Shown one piece after another: positions 23,701 through 35,550 of a DNA stretch of 64,000 bases. Numbering within the stretch: the first letter of the stretch is position 1; every line of letters starts with the position of its first letter. A program made the translations under genes and the position numbers. The stretch lies in contig CM082595.2 of the NCBI GenBank assembly GCA_040954595.2, positions 7,254,001-7,318,000 on the forward strand, in the 5' to 3' direction. Source of the DNA: Balanoglossus misakiensis (taxonomy: Eukaryota; Hemichordata). Under the pieces are notes generated by a model. The model was not told the origin of the DNA. It saw only the letters and a program-made list of their open reading frames with translations, and did no database searches.

Positions 23701-26700
23701 TGTTTCTGCAGTGGATATGACCTCGGAGAAGAGCAAGAGATGAAAGTATTGCAAACGGTTGATCACACATTACAATTCATTATGATGGCTTAAATTATAA
23801 GACACTTTTAAGAATCGCAAATCATTGAACAGCAGCAAGTGTCCGAATTTCTGTAGAAGCAAACCTTTCTTTCATGCACTGGGACGGGGCCTTAATCGCA
23901 AAAGGCAAACTGTTGCAAGGTTTACTGCAAAGATGAAGACTTTCTAATAAATTCAACGTCACTTGCCTTCAGCCATATCTTGCCGTTCTGCTGCAGACAC
24001 AGTCAAGTTGAAACCCCGAAGTCCAGAAATCGTGTCCGAAAAGTTGTTCAAAACCTCTATTATCTGTAGAAGTATAATAGAGTTAAACATAAATGAACAT
24101 TCGAAATTATGCTTCCACAGTTGTTGCCCATGCAATTGAAATAAATCCTTGTCGAGCTGTACACTACACTGCGGCGTAGTGTTAATTTTTACAGCAGGGT
24201 AATCATGGGCAGTCAACCTGAACGTCACTGGAACATATTGTTATCTCCCTATCTACTCCAAATACATTAAATCAAATACTACCAAACATTGTCTCTATTA
24301 CGTTTACATTCCCGAGCCTTGGATTAGTTGACCTATAGAATCCTTTTTGACCTTTATACAGATTTGACCTTAATACAGATCGTAACAATAGTACTCCGTT
24401 ATGTGCAAGGTTCCGCCTCGCACATTAATGTCGTTTACTAAGGTATAATTGCAGCGTATATTATTAATTATGTACTTACATTTAAAGGTCTTTCATTGAC
24501 AACTAAAGGTCTTACAACACCTTCATTGATGTACCGTATGGAGTAGTCAACATGAACAATAAATGAAACATAAAAGAATCAAAATAAGAATCTCAAATGG
24601 CCCCAACACAATGTGAAACAAATTGTATAATAGAAAGGCCTTCAACAGTAGGGGGAAGTAATATTTTATCCAAGCCGTCTACTTGAACTGGCGATTAAGC
24701 CAACTTTTCCATAAAGTAGTTAATAGTATATATATTAGATTTATTTTTACATGATTAACCATGTAGATGAAAAAAAAACGGCTGACACTTTACCTTTGAC
24801 TGTAACAGAAATTGAACAAGAAGCGGAATTTCCGTAAGGATCCTTAGCTGTGTATGATACAAGAGTAACACCTATGGTAAAGTTGCTCCCTGGTTCATGG
24901 CTGCCAGACACAGTCACATTTCTGGAATTGTCGCTCGCATTCGGAAATGACCATGTCACTGGGATTGTAGGATTGTCCAAGTATGTCGTTGTTTCAATGT
25001 CTGATGGACATGTGATGACAGGGTTTTCAGTATCTGCAAAATGTTGAGAGGAACGAGAGAAGTGATATTGGTTGGTCACGAAAGAGCTGTTTGTTCAATA
25101 CCTTCAGTAATTCTTTTAAATGTAAAGTTCCATGTCCTGTCGAAGGCGAATTTGAAGCCTAATCTCACCATAACTTGTTACAAGACATAGTTCAAAAAGC
25201 TTGGCGTTCAAGTTATGAACATATGTTATTACTTTATTCTCATTAAATACAATGTATGGGAAATGCTGTGTGACGGAAAAATAATATAGCCCGCCCGCCA
25301 TTAATTCTTGAAAGGGAATATGCCTGAAAAATAATCACCAACGACTCACCTGCAGTCGGACAACATGAAAGCGAACTTGCAAAATAAGCTTTACAGGTGT
25401 TTTTTCTTACGAGCTCTGCTGAAAAAAAAATTAAGTATTCTGAATTGATAAGTCTTCGTTATTATTCTCACCCCTGTAGTGTCCCCAAAGTCCCGAAGGA
25501 ACACGCCATTTCATGTTTATATGTACTTCAAAACTAGAATACAAAACAATTTCGCACACAATCGGGAAAAAAATGACTGTATCCAAGATCCCAGTTTGAC
25601 CTGAAGTGCAAAAGGATAACCCCGTTGGTATACTAACTAGGTGGATAATATCCTGAACTTTTAGTTGCCCCCCCCCCCCCGGGTCTGATCAGAAATTTAA
25701 CTTTTGATTTAAATGAAAGTATTTCTACAATCTACAACATAACGGCACTTATACGTACGTGTGCTCCACTACAGGTGTCGACACACACCATTCTACAGTA
25801 TTTAGAGACACAATGTAGTTTGTATGGGAGGATATTTACATGTGACACTGGACCAGAAAGAAAGTTCGAATTTTGTATACAAAATTTAACTTGTATTACC
25901 TGGCCAGAAACCCGTTGCTACGAGTAATTAAACAAATCTCGCAAGTTCTCGCAATGACCGGAAAATCATCAAGGGGGATCGTAGAACAATAACAAAAGTC
26001 TGTACTGGAGGACACTGCAAAGTGATGATAAAACAAAATACTTACGGAGGACACCATTGCCATTTACGAGAAACGGAGCGAGATTCCACGTTATATAAGA
26101 ACCTCCCTCATAAGTTCCCGCTGCCACCTCAGCAATGTCATTCCCAGACAGTTTAGTGGTCCACACATTCAGTCCTGTTAAACTACCTGTCACCAGTGCC
26201 GAATTTGTATCGAAGTTCCCTCCCCCGACGTTGAGTTGTTCCTGTCCCAAAACTAACCGGCCACCGCCAGGTATAGGCTCGCCCGGGTTTAAGCCATCGC
26301 CATTCTGGTAGAGGACGCTGTTGTCGTAGTATTCCCACGCGCCATTCTCAGATACCCATGTGGCACACACGTGGTGCCAAGTGCCAGTGTTCACCACTAA
26401 CGGCGTGCTGATCGATTGGCCTGTTATCACAAGGAGCATGCCAGACATATACCCCGTAGAGTAAGACATTAGCAGTCCGTCGTGGTGCTGAGGAGATGCA
26501 TAGGACACCAGTGAGACCCGCCCAGACTGTGTGGTTATTAACCAGAGACACACTGTCACGGTATCCAGATTCGGAATATCTTTTGAAATAGTTACATCCG
26601 TGTCTGCATCGTGAAATTCCAGAATTATACTGCAAACTGGGGGGAAATCGAATGCATAATATCAGATTCATATAAAAAGTATCACATGCTATCACATTCA

Positions 26701-29700
26701 CACAGTATCATAAAATTCCATTTATACGATTAATCTGAACATCTTACAAACGCATGTGGAGGGTCTGTCACTCTATATACCAGGCAATTTTGACGGTGTT
26801 ACCCGAATTTATTTTCTATCACTTACCTGAACAAAGAACGCCGGCATCCTGACTGTGCCCACAATCGCGTACAATACTAAAGCCGGAGCAGGTGTTGATA
26901 TCACTTTCATGTCCACTACAATTAACGTTGTCTATATATATTGGACCGTCTCCTTCTCCAAACCATGCTCCATTATAGGCGATTCCAAAATTGCCACTGA
27001 AATAGATCAGGCATTCAGCGTTTAGAAAACGTGCTTACGTCCCATGCAGGAAGTGCGCTTGTTAACTGACCTGACGCGCTCGTTTCGCACCAGCACTGCT
27101 CCAAAGGAAGCATGCATGTCAGTTTAATTTTGTGCAGTCTCCGGTGCTGGCCATCAAAGATTCGTAACCGGGCATATTAAAGTCGTGTTAAGTAGAAACG
27201 ACACTAAAATCATGATATGGCCAGGTATTGTAATATAGAGGTTCCATAATGTATGTGTCCGTATCCGTGTGTGTGTGTGTGGGGGGGTGAGTGTGCTCGC
27301 ATGAATTAAGTGTACAGAATAATAATAAATTCACCCATAAAAGTGGTTCAATGAAGCATGGGTCAGTCTCTATACCACAAATCTTGTCATTACCTATATC
27401 CTAAATGACGACACACAACTGTTGCAGCATTATCATCAAAGCCGTCATCACAGACTGTTCCCCACTGACCATTGTGAAATATTTCAACACGTCCTTGGAA
27501 CAGATTTGCTCCTCCTACCAAGCGAGTGTCGCCTTCACCTGGATGTGTGTGTTGAGGGAATGGGAAATAACAGTTACTTTAGTTTACTTGTTTAAGTTGT
27601 ATGTGTAAAAAACGAGCAACTACAAAGCAAGGTCAAGCACACACTCTGGGAATATTGCGTTTGCCTCGCATGGTTCAACATAAACGTTTACTTTTCACAA
27701 CTTACCTACACAAAGAACACCGACATCTTCAGAATGCTGACAATTGTGTACTCCCCACCCAAGATTGGGGCAGGAAGTGAGAGCCACTTCAATTCCGTGA
27801 CACTTCAGGTCATCCAGCCATATCGGATCAGCCCCGTGTCCAAAATGAGCATTTGAAAATGCGAATCCAGGCCGTTGACTGGGGTTGTTCATGCATTTAG
27901 CGTTTAGGAAACAAAGCAGTTACTGCAACAATGCACGTGTGGGGGAGGGGGTTCGTTCAAGTATGTGTGTATTGAATTACAGAACTAATAATAAATCCAT
28001 CCAAAGCGATACAGTGAAGTCGCGGACGAAATAGCAATAGAGATTTGCCGTTTGGCGAGTGCTATATGGAGCGAATTGCACCCAAACCGAGTGTATACCC
28101 CGACTGAGGCGGGGATTATTGATATTATATTATATTATATGAACAATTGACTTTGTGACTTATCAGTGTCAGAAAAGTTACGAACGTGAACCACTTGAAG
28201 CTCGCGACGATGAATGTAAACACGACCGCCCGGGTTCGAACATTACAGTAAACATGAAGCAGACGACAAAAAGTGACAAGACAGGCATAGCGCATGGCAA
28301 AGCATTTCCAAAATAAAACGTCCGTCAATTCAACAGTGTTTTAATTTTATTTATTTGGTTTTAACCCCATGCGACCGTGGTTCAACCGCACATTTTCGCT
28401 GCCGCATGCTAGTTCAGGGGCCAGTTTTAGCAGAGCTATATTGAGGTTTTTAGCATCGCTGAATTGTGCTCTCGTCCAATCAGAATGGTGGATGGTAGCA
28501 TGATATAATTTAATTACCTATATCCTAAATGACGACACACAACTGTTGCAGCATTATCATCAAAGCCGTCATCACAGACTGTTCCCCACTGACCATTGTG
28601 ATATATTTCAACACGTCCTTGGAACTGATTTGCTCCTCCTACCAAGCGAACGTCGCCTTCACCTGGATGTGTGTGTTGAGGGAATGGGAAATAACAGTTA
28701 CTTTAGTTTACTTGTTTAAGTTGTATGTGTAAAAAATGAGCAACTACAAAGCAAGGTCAAGCACACACTCTGGGAATATTGCGTTTGCCTCACATGGTTC
28801 AACATAAACGTTTACTTTTCACAACTTACCTACACAAAGAACACCGACATCTTCAGAATGCTGACAATTGTGTACTCCCCACCCAAGATTGGGGCAGGAA
28901 GTGAGAGCCACTTCAATTCCGTGACACTTCAGGTCATCCAGCCATATCGGATCAGCCCCGTGTCCAAAATGAGCATTTGAAAATGCGAATCCAGGCCGTT
29001 GACTGGGGTTGTTCATGCATTTAGCGTTTAGGAAACAAAGCAGTTACTGCAACAATGCACGTGTGGGGGAGGGGGTTCGTTCAAGTATGTGTGTATTGAA
29101 TTACAGAACTAATAATAAATCAATCCAAAGCGATACAGTGAAGTCGCGGACGCAATAGCAATAGAGATTTGCCGTTTGGCGAGTGCTGTATGGAGCGAAT
29201 TGCACCCAAACCGAGTGTATACCCAAACTGAGGCGGGGATTTTTGATATTATATTATATTATATGAACAATTGACTTTGTGACTTATCAGTGTCAGAAAA
29301 GTTACGAACGTGAACCACTTGAAGCTCGCGACGATGAATGTAAACACGACCGCCCGGGTTCGAACATTACAGTTAACATGAAGCAGACGACAAAAAGTGA
29401 CAAGACAGGCATAGCGCATGGCAAAGCATTTCCAAAATAAAACGTCCGTCAATTCAACAGTGTTTTAATTTTATTTATTTGGTTTAACCCCATGCGACTG
29501 TGATTCAACCGCACATTTTCGCTGCCGCATGCTAGTTCAGGGGCCAGTTTTAGCAGAGCTATATTTAAGCAATAAAACACCCCCAGCCATGGTATATCAC
29601 GAGATTTTGACCAGTTCACGACATATACGCACGAGCGATAGCGAGTGCGTATATGGAGTTGAACTGGTCAAAATCGAGTGGTATACCATGGCTGGGGGTG

Positions 29701-31346
29701 TTTTATTGCTATTATATTATGCCAGTATATTGAAACTTTGCATAAAACATTTTAAAAAGGCATTTTCTTTAACTATGATATATGACTGTGGTATATGGCT
29801 AATATATCACGGTCACGTGTCGTGTCTCGACCAATCAAATAGCGTGATTTACACCATCAATATACTGGTATAATATAATGAGGTTTTTAGCATCGCTGAA
29901 TTGTGCTCTCGTCCAATCAGAATGGTGGATGGTAGCATGATATAATATAATTACCTATATCCTAGTTGACGACACGCAACAGTTGCAGCAATATCATCAA
30001 AGCCGTCATCACAGACTGTTCCCCACTGACCATTGTGATATATTTCTACGCGTCCTGCGTACTCATTCGGTCCTCCTACCAAGCGAACGTCACCTTCAGC
30101 TGTAAATGAAGGAATACATATTCGCTAGGAAACAACTTCAGTTTACATGTATGTGTAAAATGAAGAGAACAGTTACACTGAGTAACATTTAAGCGTAAGC
30201 GGTTACATGAGGTTGTGAACAAAACAGGACTATTAGAGAGATCAGTCATCTGCCGACCATAAAAACAACGTACAACTTCAAGTGCATTTCACCGCGGATG
30301 TCATTCCCGGGGTACAACTACATGTTCCTAACCCAGCCGATGCTTAGACGATGGCTTCAGTTTAGTGAATAGTTCAGATAGTGAAAATGTACGTTGAGTT
30401 TGCTGACATAGGTGTTGATGCGTGACCAACAGGAAATAAAACTCAATATACCCAGTTATATGAATGATAACTATTACTGACAAAACAGCATACAAATGTA
30501 GTTTCCTACAGAAATACACTGATTCAGAAAATAGTATATGAGCATACAATACTGTATATCCAGGTCTTATGTTAAATTAAAAATAACATCATATAGAAAT
30601 ACGACAGGAAAGTTGGTTTTGAAAACATATCCACACGAACGGGATGCTCTTCACATTAAAACTGCTGACAAGCGAATTTGGTGGGAAAGACACATTAAAG
30701 CGAACACGGAATTTATCAATGTTTTGAGCCACGTACGGCACATGCGTATAAAGGTGATGGTGACGTTATATGCCACTCGCTTGAAACAAACGCTCCGGTT
30801 TGACCAAGATAGTAATAGTCTATTTTCTAACACGTGTGTATCATCAAATTCGTACCATGGCATGGCGGTTTCCCACTAAGCGAATTGACCCCCACTTCGC
30901 AAAGAAGCGAAAGTAAATAAAAGAATAAAGAAAATAGAATAGTTTCCAACCCATACTAAACACCGAAAGGATATCATTAAAATAAATTGATCAACTATGT
31001 TGCTAAAATAAAGCAATTTGAATACTGGCAAACCAATTTGACTGTTCAGTTTTCTATTTTAAAGAAGTCCGCTTTAAAAAAAACGGTCAATGATAGAGTC
31101 ACTCTGCCCGTCTGTAGAGACTAATCCAATGAAATAGTTGCTGACAATCATTACAGTTCGGCAATCGGGCTTTAACCACAAAAACACTCGAACAGCAGAA
31201 AACAATGAAGACCAAAATGGTCTGTAGTTCAGTAATCTTCTGCAGGCACTATTTGCACAACCACAAAGTTTTCTCTTACCTGTCTCGGTTAGGCCTATGC
31301 GGCCACAGTAGAGCAGTAGCATCGACTTCAGGACTAGTTGCCACAT
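20789..31346 (-). CDS. Secreted or GPS-terminated SRCR3-LamG-HYR-GAIN protein
   Basis: Assembled exons, 5' to 3' on the minus strand: 31346-31280, 30099-29955, 29002-28830, 28662-28518, 27878-27706, 27538-27394, 26996-26827, 26636-26046, 25418-25350, 25033-24794, (24502-24480 tentative), 24063-23967, 23342-23017, 22606-22498, 22261-22130, 21952-21746, 21467-21376, 20842-20789. Phases agree at every junction, giving ~985 residues. Order: signal peptide ([15 protein letters not shown]), three six-Cys SRCR domains each from two exons (e.g. [13 protein letters not shown]), a LamG/pentraxin-like domain ([10 protein letters not shown]), a short Cys segment, HYR (NPVITCPSD), a Thr/Asn-rich GAIN-like region, and a GPS (CVY...W...GC, then VCMGNHL). 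TAA follows directly after HL, where autoproteolytic receptors continue with Thr/Ser. The gene resembles adhesion GPCRs or polycystin-1-like proteins without their membrane part; I found no 7TM or PLAT exons. The alternative is a weak donor (CT/GTAATC) skipping the stop. Likely cell-surface or secreted recognition protein; ligand unknown. Confidence 0.75.
20842..21375 (-). other. Last intron of the SRCR/GPS gene
   Basis: The 533-bp intron begins GTATGG after the codon for Arg of GCR and ends ATATCCAG. It contains nothing else that I recognise. Confidence 0.5.
22050..22114. repeat. (CAAA)n microsatellite
   Basis: About 16 copies of AAAC in an intron of the SRCR/GPS gene, directly after exon 22130-22261 on the minus strand. 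Confidence 0.95.
23967..24063 (-). other. Exon with a GC splice donor (part of the SRCR/GPS gene)
   Basis: The exon begins after CTTCTACAG and ends GCTGAAG followed by GCAAGT. This is the consensus for the rare GC-AG introns (AAG/GCAAGT). Reading on to the exon at 23342 restores an open frame ([13 protein letters not shown]), which supports it. The preceding junction needs an exon with length 2 mod 3; a 23-nt piece at 24480-24502 ending in AAT/GTAAGT would fit. Confidence 0.6.
27390..28513. repeat. Tandem segmental duplication, unit 1 (1,124 bp)
   Basis: Nearly identical to 28514-29945 once the 314-bp insertion at 29565-29878 is removed. The unit carries one SRCR N-half exon (27394-27538) and one SRCR C-half exon (27706-27878) with their introns. 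Exons, introns and an included MITE are all conserved, so the event is recent. Confidence 0.92.
28410..28512. repeat. Dispersed repeat R2 (three copies)
   Basis: The segment with GCTAGTTCAGGGGCCAG ... GCTCTCGTCCAATCAGAATGGTGG occurs here, at 29530-29947 (split by an insertion), and inverted at about 41805-41905 in a dehydrogenase-gene intron. Confidence 0.75.
28514..29945. repeat. Tandem segmental duplication, unit 2 (with insertion)
   Basis: The unit is offset by 1,124 bp from unit 1. It carries SRCR exons 28518-28662 and 28830-29002. Similarity continues to the intron next to the first SRCR exon, interrupted by a palindrome-bearing insertion. Confidence 0.9.
29565..29878. mobile_element. 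Insertion bearing a 65-bp-arm palindrome
   Basis: Absent from the corresponding site in unit 1 of the duplication (AGCTATAT/TGAGG). It includes a near-perfect hairpin with arms 29569-29632 and 29645-29709 (GCAATAAAACACCCCCAGCC... and its complement), and then a second inverted pair, CCAGTATATTGA near 29720 and TCAATATACTGG near 29860. It has no coding capacity. Confidence 0.8.
30100..31279 (-). other. First intron of the SRCR/GPS gene
   Basis: It separates the signal-peptide exon from the first SRCR exon, beginning GTAAGAG and ending TTTACAG. It holds short unsupported frames only (e.g. 30538-30879 on the plus strand). Confidence 0.6.
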
Positions 31347-31784
31347 CTCAGTGTTTCATTCTGTTTTCCACACGAAAGACAATTTCAACTGTTGGGCATA
31401 CAGAGTATAAACTATTACATCCGTCAGTTGCTATGGGAACACCCAGGCGCTTTTATTGGATGCGTCAATATTAATGCACGTCACTCAATCGTAACCTTGC
31501 CGATTGCGTATGATAATTTGTATAATCACATTGCTCGTGTCATCTGATATTGTGCTTTGGTCTTTTCGGAACGATGACCACAAGTGGGATTTTATCAAGA
31601 AATGTCGAATAAATCAACGGACTTCAAAGAAACTGGATTGTCATTTTTGCAAAATACCTTTTTAGCAGCTAAATAAGATAAAATTGAAACTTTGAATAAG
31701 GCAGGAGCGTAATTAACAAACATATTTGCTCCATAAAGTGCCATGTTCCACAACATACAAGGAACACATACATTTATACTGTAT

Positions 31785-31925
31785 ACGCAAATGACATATG
31801 CGAAAGTAGGTCAAAGGTCATCCAGAAGTTGGGTTAATTTTTTGGGCCCAGATTGGACAAAAACGAGTCTTAGTGGTTAGCTTGGAATTAAATATGCATA
31901 TGATATGAGCAATAAAGTAAGAGAA
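31785..31925. repeat. Diverged fragment of the 239-bp repeat family
   Basis: AAAGTAGGTCAAAGGTCA and GGTTAGCTTGGAATTAAATATGCATA follow the unit of the 38-39.5 kb array with many substitutions. Confidence 0.55.
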
Positions 31926-32134
31926 GCTGATATAGATATGGTTAATCTGAAAGAATTGGCACATGCAAAAGTCGCCGTACATATCATAAATATGTTCATC
32001 TCACCACTCCGAAATTTGAAACGATTTTTGAGAAGTTTTTTTCCAAAGAATTTTGTCATTTTTTCAAAAACAAACATAGCCACCAAAGGAATTTTAAGAG
32101 CTGCGTGACAGAGGCTCATTGTATGACTTCACAT

Positions 32135-33340
32135 ATAAATTTATAATGCAATTTATAGTATACCTGATACTCTGTGTTTCTTTTCTACCGAATATACATT
32201 GTTCAAGGGATCTGAAGTGATATTATCAGATAGTTAAATTGCTTTTATCAATATTTAACTAAATTGAAATGAATGCAACAATCCTTTAATTTATATTTCT
32301 GTCACGAACGTTTTACTTCTTTTGTGTCATTGTATAAATATTTTATTTTCGGGCATTGTTATTGTGTGGCAGGTAAATTGACAGGGCCATAGTTTTTGTC
32401 TGAGTTACATGCTGTTGCGATGATCAGGCAACTACGGCTTCTATGCATACATTTTTAAGCGACTCAATATTTTTCTCGGGTATAGACAGGCGTATGCTCT
32501 TATGGCTGGTCAATACGTGGATATTGTATAAACCCATCCATCGAATCTGTTTCCTACGTACTATATTAATGTCATGCGGTGTGCGTCGTTTCTGTTCTGA
32601 TACAAAAGCCCTGGTGCTAAGCGTGGAATTACATATACTGTATGAACAATTAAATATTGAAATGCATCGAATAAAGGTCAAAGATTTAGGAAAAATTGTC
32701 CATATAAAATTGACAATTTTATATTTAAAACAATTTATGTCAAATATTCAACACAAATCAGTGGCCTGCAGTAAACACCCCCCCCCCCCCTAAAAAAGTA
32801 TATGTGTTCCCGGGATGTGTGCATATCCATGTAGCAGTCATCGAGCAGAAGCGAAGCATTTCTGTCTGGAATGACCACAAACTTATGCACGTCATCCATA
32901 TCATACAGTACGGAAAGTTTTAACCGCAAATGCCATCGGACACTACAGGAAGTTAAGAGCTACTTACAAAAGGCGCGGCGTGTGATACATGTACGGTGTC
33001 TAAATTAATAAATTGCAATTTGTGCAGTATAACGACAGATTACAAGAGGCATTGTGTATGATATGTTGTATAAATTTATAATGCAATTTAACAGATAGCT
33101 GATACTCTTTTTTCTCCCGATACACATGCTCATTTTTCCTTGGGCCAGAAGGTACGAAATGACATTAACTCGCATTATTAATATTTAACTAACATGAATT
33201 GAATGCGGCAAATTAATTGTTTAATCTCAAGATCTATCACAAGTATTTTCTTCTTTCTTGTCATTTTAACAATTGTCATTTTTGTGTGAAACGTAAATTA
33301 ATGAGGCCGTAGCTTGTGTCTTAGTCTTAGACAAGTATGG
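32135..33340. repeat. Diverged direct duplication of ~0.28 kb with spacer
   Basis: The segment 32135-32415 (ATAAATTTATAATGCAATTTA...) is repeated with many differences at 33065-33335. Both end near GGCC(A/G)TAG...GTGTC-like sequence. The spacer has a C homopolymer at about 32778 and no supported gene. Confidence 0.6.
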
Positions 33341-33390
33341 CTTCTGTACTTCTATAGTTCCAGATTGTGAAGTGTCCATTGCTGTTTTCC

Positions 33391-33472
33391 TAGTCTGACC
33401 CTGCCCAATCCCAGCCGCTGGCTGCAGAGTAGTTCGAGCGGCGTGAGAAAGAGACAGGGAACCAGACTAGTC
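33391..33472. repeat. Short TIR element, CTAGTCTG ends
   Basis: The sequence begins CTAGTCTGACCCTG and ends CAGGGAACCAGACTAG, an inverted pair 80 bp apart. A decayed, opposite-orientation relative (CTGGTACCCTGCCCCCTTTC) is near 33676. Confidence 0.45.
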
Positions 33473-33813
33473 TGGTCGTCCACTGCCCCATTCCCATCGC
33501 TAGCATGCATTACCCCAGAGAAGGTGTGTAACTTGTCAGAGTGCATAAAGAGTACTTCAAGATTTCTTATTTATCCCCTGTGTATGCAAACTGGAGGGTC
33601 TGCTGTCTGCTGACATAGTTAGCCAATCAGAGCGAGGTTCTTATCCGCGTGGATGGGATGGACCGAAAGTTGTCTGGTACCCTGCCCCCTTTCTCCCGCT
33701 GCTGGCGCTACACTCACGAAAGGGGTCAGGTAAAGGTTATTTAATGCATGGCTGTGATTGGACATTAATATCGAGCGTGCTGATTGGTCAATAAAGTTTT
33801 CAGACGACAAACA

Positions 33814-35111
33814 ATGGCGTCGTTCAAAGAAAAGCTCGACTTTGTTATTCGCACAAAGTATGCACTGTCTTGTATTAACCGTCGACGCGGCTCTGCTTTC
33901 ACTTGTTAAAAACCGAAACAGGTGGACTGTTTGGCAGTGTGCTTGAAAGGAGACTGTATCGCGCTGTTGCCAACAGGATATGGAAAGTCAGTGATATTTG
34001 AATCACTGCCGATTCTATTCCCACCGGAGACTGCTGCTGTCGTTATAATAACTCCACTGAACGCAATCATCGAGGAGCAATGCAGCAAGTTGGGTGTTGA
34101 AGCCGTGAAGATCGACCGTAATTTTTCTTTCGGGAGTACTGTGAAAAAACGCTTTCTAGATGGCGACTTTACCTACGTTTTCTCACACCCAGAACATATT
34201 CTGCAGCCAGAAGCGTTTGAAGTTTTTAGAAGACCAGTGTGGCAGAAGAAGGTTACCCACATAGTGATCGATGAGGCACATTGTGTTGTGCAATGGGGTA
34301 CTGACTTTCGCCCTGATTTCAAACATTTAAAAAACCTCCGGGCAATATTTAATAATGCAAAAGTTTTGGCGATGACAGCTACTTCTACGATTGAGACACG
34401 GGCAGATATCAGTGAACTACTGCTGTTAAAAAACCCGACAATTGTGTCTTCAAACATCGACAGAAGAAATATCAAATTAATTGTCAGAAAGAGACCTCCA
34501 AACTCGGGTGGTAACCATACCGTACAAGCGTCATATGATACGATTTTTCTGCCGCTTATTGAAGAGTTGCAGAATCTTGGGAATGGTTTTCCCAGACCAA
34601 TTGTATACACCCAACTGAAGTGGTGTGGCTATGCACATGAGCTGGCTCTAAGACCCTGCTTGGATAGCGATCCTCCTTTCCAAGATATTGGGGATATGGT
34701 TGCCCAGTTCCATGCATCTTGCACAGATAAGGTAATGCAACTTAGTGTTTGAAGTTACTCTGATAAAATAAAATGTCATTTAGTTTTTGAATACTATTAT
34801 TTTAAAGGTAGTTTGTAAAACAACTGCAAGTCATTTAATATTATTACTTTAAAGTGTAGATACATCACTTGAAACATAACAGGTGAAATAATATTTTTGA
34901 AAAAAAAATGTTATGTAAATTTTTAGCACCTACATATATGTAAACGACATGTTGTATTTTTTTCAACAGATGAAAAAAGAAATTATTGAAGGTATGGCAG
35001 CGCCAAACAGTACCCTGAGATTGTTATTTGCCACCGAGGCATATGGTATGGGTGCAGACCCAGCAGGGGTGAGAAGAGTAATCCATGCCGGTCCACCAAG
35101 ATCACTAGAGA
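33814..35111 (+). pseudogene. RecQ-like DNA helicase fragment, apparently broken
   Basis: Coding parts are 33814-34731 and 34970-35111, joined across an intron (AAG/GTAATG ... TTTTCAACAG). The product has SF2 RecQ-like motifs: Walker A PTGYGKSVIF, motif Ia ITPLNAIIEEQ, DEAH box DEAHCVVQWGTDFRP, motif III AMTATST, then motif V-like ATEAYGMGADPAGVRRVIHA. Normal proteins of this kind unwind DNA using ATP. An ATG at 33814 opens a frame that hits TAA at 33907, but the same frame continues straight into KPKQVDCL, which looks like genuine family sequence, so the stop probably disables it. Alternatively an unseen upstream exon splices at AAACAG/GTGG (33922). The expected arginine-finger exon (GRAGR motif) after 35111 was not found. 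A functional gene with unfound exons remains possible. Confidence 0.65.
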
Positions 35112-35321
35112 GTATGTACCAATACCAATTTGTCATGTTATTATTATTTTTCTCATTTAAATTTTTGCATTTAGAATAACTAAGGTTCCATGATCAAATC
35201 TTCCTGACAGCAACCATTCCCTAGATCTTTGAATCCTTCAGTATCACCATAAGAGCATCAACAGGTGTCCTTTACAGCCAGCTGTCCTATAAAGAGATAA
35301 AATTCTATTCAATCTTTGGCT

Positions 35322-35550
35322 TAGACTTGCTCCAAGTCTATGGGATGTGTAGTGAACGTGTCGGCTTGGTCGACGCTACCCGAAACCACAAGCTCAGTCG
35401 CAAATTCGAAACTCGCCTCACTACCAAAAACACGCTAAAGGCAAGCATGCACGCAAAAAGTATTGAAATTATTTATTAAGACAAAAAACCACCGAAAACA
35501 CAAAAAGTATTGAGATTTAAAAATCACCAAGCGACTAGTGGGCTAGTCTA
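35322..35550. mobile_element. TAGACT-ended element with perfect 9-bp target duplication, copy B
   Basis: This is an inverted relative of 19053-19335, with ends TAGACTTGCTCCAAGTC and (inverted) TAGACTAGCCCACTAGTC. The 9-mer TCTTTGGCT flanks both sides (35313-35321, 35551-35559). It is 229 bp long with internal differences from copy A. Confidence 0.8.

Noticed and set aside
33858-33921. A 64-bp intron that would remove the in-frame stop of the RecQ-like frame
   Set aside because: GTATGC...AAACAG splicing would shift the helicase frame, so it does not rescue the gene.
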